From JADGHE01 sp035716025 (GTDB lineage Bacteria; Pseudomonadota; Alphaproteobacteria; Rhizobiales; Xanthobacteraceae), in NCBI GenBank assembly GCA_035716025.1, contig DASTKH010000027.1:1-34114 (forward strand): a DNA stretch of 34,114 bases, written 5' to 3'. The position numbers and the translations under genes were made by a program. The notes below the pieces were generated by a model. That model saw only the letters and a program-made list of their open reading frames with translations. It was not told the origin of the DNA and did no database searches. This document shows, one piece after another, positions 32,931 through 34,114 of the stretch (its first letter is position 1; each line of letters starts with the position of its first letter).

Positions 32931-34076
32931 ATGAAGGTTGACGGCAGGCCGATGCGCAGCATCTGGGTCGGGGAGGACGGGGAAAGCGTCTTCATCATCG
33001 ACCAGACGCGCCTGCCGCACCGCCTCGACATCGTCCGGCTGGAGGATCTGGACGCGACCGTGCGGGCGATCCGCACGATGCAGGTGCGCGGCGCGCCGCT
33101 CATCGGCGCCGCAGCGGCCTACGGGCTGTGCCTCGCGCTGCGGGCCGACCCGTCCGATGCGGCGCTTGAGCGCGCCTATGCGGCACTCGTCTCGGCGCGG
33201 CCGACGGCGATCAACCTTAAATGGGCGCTCGACGAGATGGTCGGCGCGGTCCGCAACCGCTCGCGCGGCGAGCGCGTCGCGGCGGCTTATGCACGGGCCG
33301 CGGCGATTTGCGAGGAGGATGTCGCGATCAATGCGGCAATCGGCCGTCACGGAACCCCGCTGATCGCCGCTATCGCGGCAAGCAAGCGGCACGGCGAGCC
33401 GGTCAATATCCTCACACACTGCAATGCCGGCTGGCTCGCAACCGTCGATATCGGCACCGCGACGGCGCCGGTCTATGCCGCCCATGATGCGGGCGTACCG
33501 GTCCATGTTTGGGTCGATGAGACGCGGCCGCGGAACCAGGGGGCGGCGCTCACCGCCTGGGAACTCGGTCAACACGGCGTGCCGTACACCATCATCGCCG
33601 ACAATGCCGGCGGCCACCTGATGCAGCACGGGCGCGTCGACCTCGTGATCGTCGGCACCGATCGCGTCACCGCCAAGGGCGACGTGTGCAACAAGATCGG
33701 CACCTATCTGAAGGCGCTCGCCGCCCACGACAACCGCGTGCCTTTTTATGTCGCGCTCCCCTCGCCCACGATCGACTTTTCCGTGAGCGACGGCCTTGCC
33801 GAAATTCCGATCGAGGAGCGGAGCGCCGAGGAGGTGACGCGGGTGACCGGGCTCACGGCGGCAGGGCAGATCGAGATCGTTCGCATCACCCCGGCAGGCG
33901 CCGCCGCCGCCAACTATGGCTTCGACGTGACGCCGGCCCGGCTCGTAACCGGCCTCATCACCGAGCGGGGGGTGCTTGCGCCGACGCGCGAGGCCTTGGC
34001 CGAGGCCTTTCCCGAGCGCGCGGAAGAAGCGCGCGTGACAGGGACCCGCCGCGCGCCGCATCCTGCGGCGCGGTAA
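32931..34076 (+). CDS. mtnA: S-methyl-5-thioribose-1-phosphate isomerase (MtnA)
   Basis: 381 residues; converts 5-methylthioribose-1-phosphate to methylthioribulose-1-phosphate in methionine salvage. Signature residues are present: VRGAPLIGAAAAYG (52-65), catalytic Cys164 in THCNAGWLAT, and Asp244 in VGTDRVTAKGD. NKIGTYLKALAA and LPSPTIDF are also typical. The start ATG follows AAGGAA. The C-terminal tail after ITERGVL (about 345) is longer than the minimal family, ending in an Arg/Pro-rich stretch. No other mtn gene is in the window; the pathway probably continues downstream. Confidence 0.95.
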   Translation: MKVDGRPMRSIWVGEDGESVFIIDQTRLPHRLDIVRLEDLDATVRAIRTMQVRGAPLIGAAAAYGLCLALRADPSDAALERAYAALVSARPTAINLKWALDEMVGAVRNRSRGERVAAAYARAAAICEEDVAINAAIGRHGTPLIAAIAASKRHGEPVNILTHCNAGWLATVDIGTATAPVYAAHDAGVPVHVWVDETRPRNQGAALTAWELGQHGVPYTIIADNAGGHLMQHGRVDLVIVGTDRVTAKGDVCNKIGTYLKALAAHDNRVPFYVALPSPTIDFSVSDGLAEIPIEERSAEEVTRVTGLTAAGQIEIVRITPAGAAAANYGFDVTPARLVTGLITERGVLAPTREALAEAFPERAEEARVTGTRRAPHPAAR

Positions 34077-34114
34077 AATCCCGGACCATTGGCTGCGGCG
34101 GCTCGGTCCGTCCC

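Overview
The window is GC-rich (mid-60s percent by eye) and densely coded. Its gene families point to an alphaproteobacterium of the Hyphomicrobiales, near Bradyrhizobiaceae/Xanthobacteraceae: a heme-PAS FixL with FixJ and FixK, FixK-type boxes, a TctC-type binding protein, DUF1003 and a LonB-like protease. No rRNA, tRNA, insertion sequence, phage gene or CRISPR array was seen. Long open frames opposite real genes are codon-bias shadows.

Region 1 (1-10698) looks like an IclR-controlled uptake and catabolic cluster. On the minus strand, one likely operon runs: thiamine-diphosphate (ThDP) enzyme, Tat-exported solute-binding protein, two permeases, two ATPases, and a second ThDP enzyme cut by the window edge. 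An M20 metallopeptidase is divergent, and an IclR-family regulator converges on it. The shared control region (8393-8504) holds a three-half-site palindrome. The main surprise is the binding protein: its two halves are in swapped order, so it appears to be a natural circular permutant of the DppA/OppA fold.

Region 2 (about 10800-30731) is an oxygen-response island. A complete FixL-FixJ-FixK cascade lies at its centre (18449-21426). Six sites fitting TTGA(T/C)-N4-(A/G/C)TCAA sit upstream of neighbouring genes: a small heat-shock protein, an unknown 135-residue protein, a DUF1003 protein plus a kinase fusion, a cytochrome c, a receiver-only regulator, a universal stress protein plus a 62-residue protein, and a LonB-like protease operon divergent from an amino-acid permease. 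A P1B-type metal ATPase with an alcohol dehydrogenase, and an acyl-CoA ligase/acetyltransferase with a quinone reductase, lie in the same island without a clear box. The gene set resembles a low-oxygen survival regulon, comparable in content to the mycobacterial DosR regulon but built on FixLJ-FixK.

Region 3 (30772-34114) holds a TctC-type binding protein, an alpha/beta hydrolase with an altered oxyanion-hole motif, and mtnA of methionine salvage. Functions are family-level inferences from sequence reading; no database search was run.
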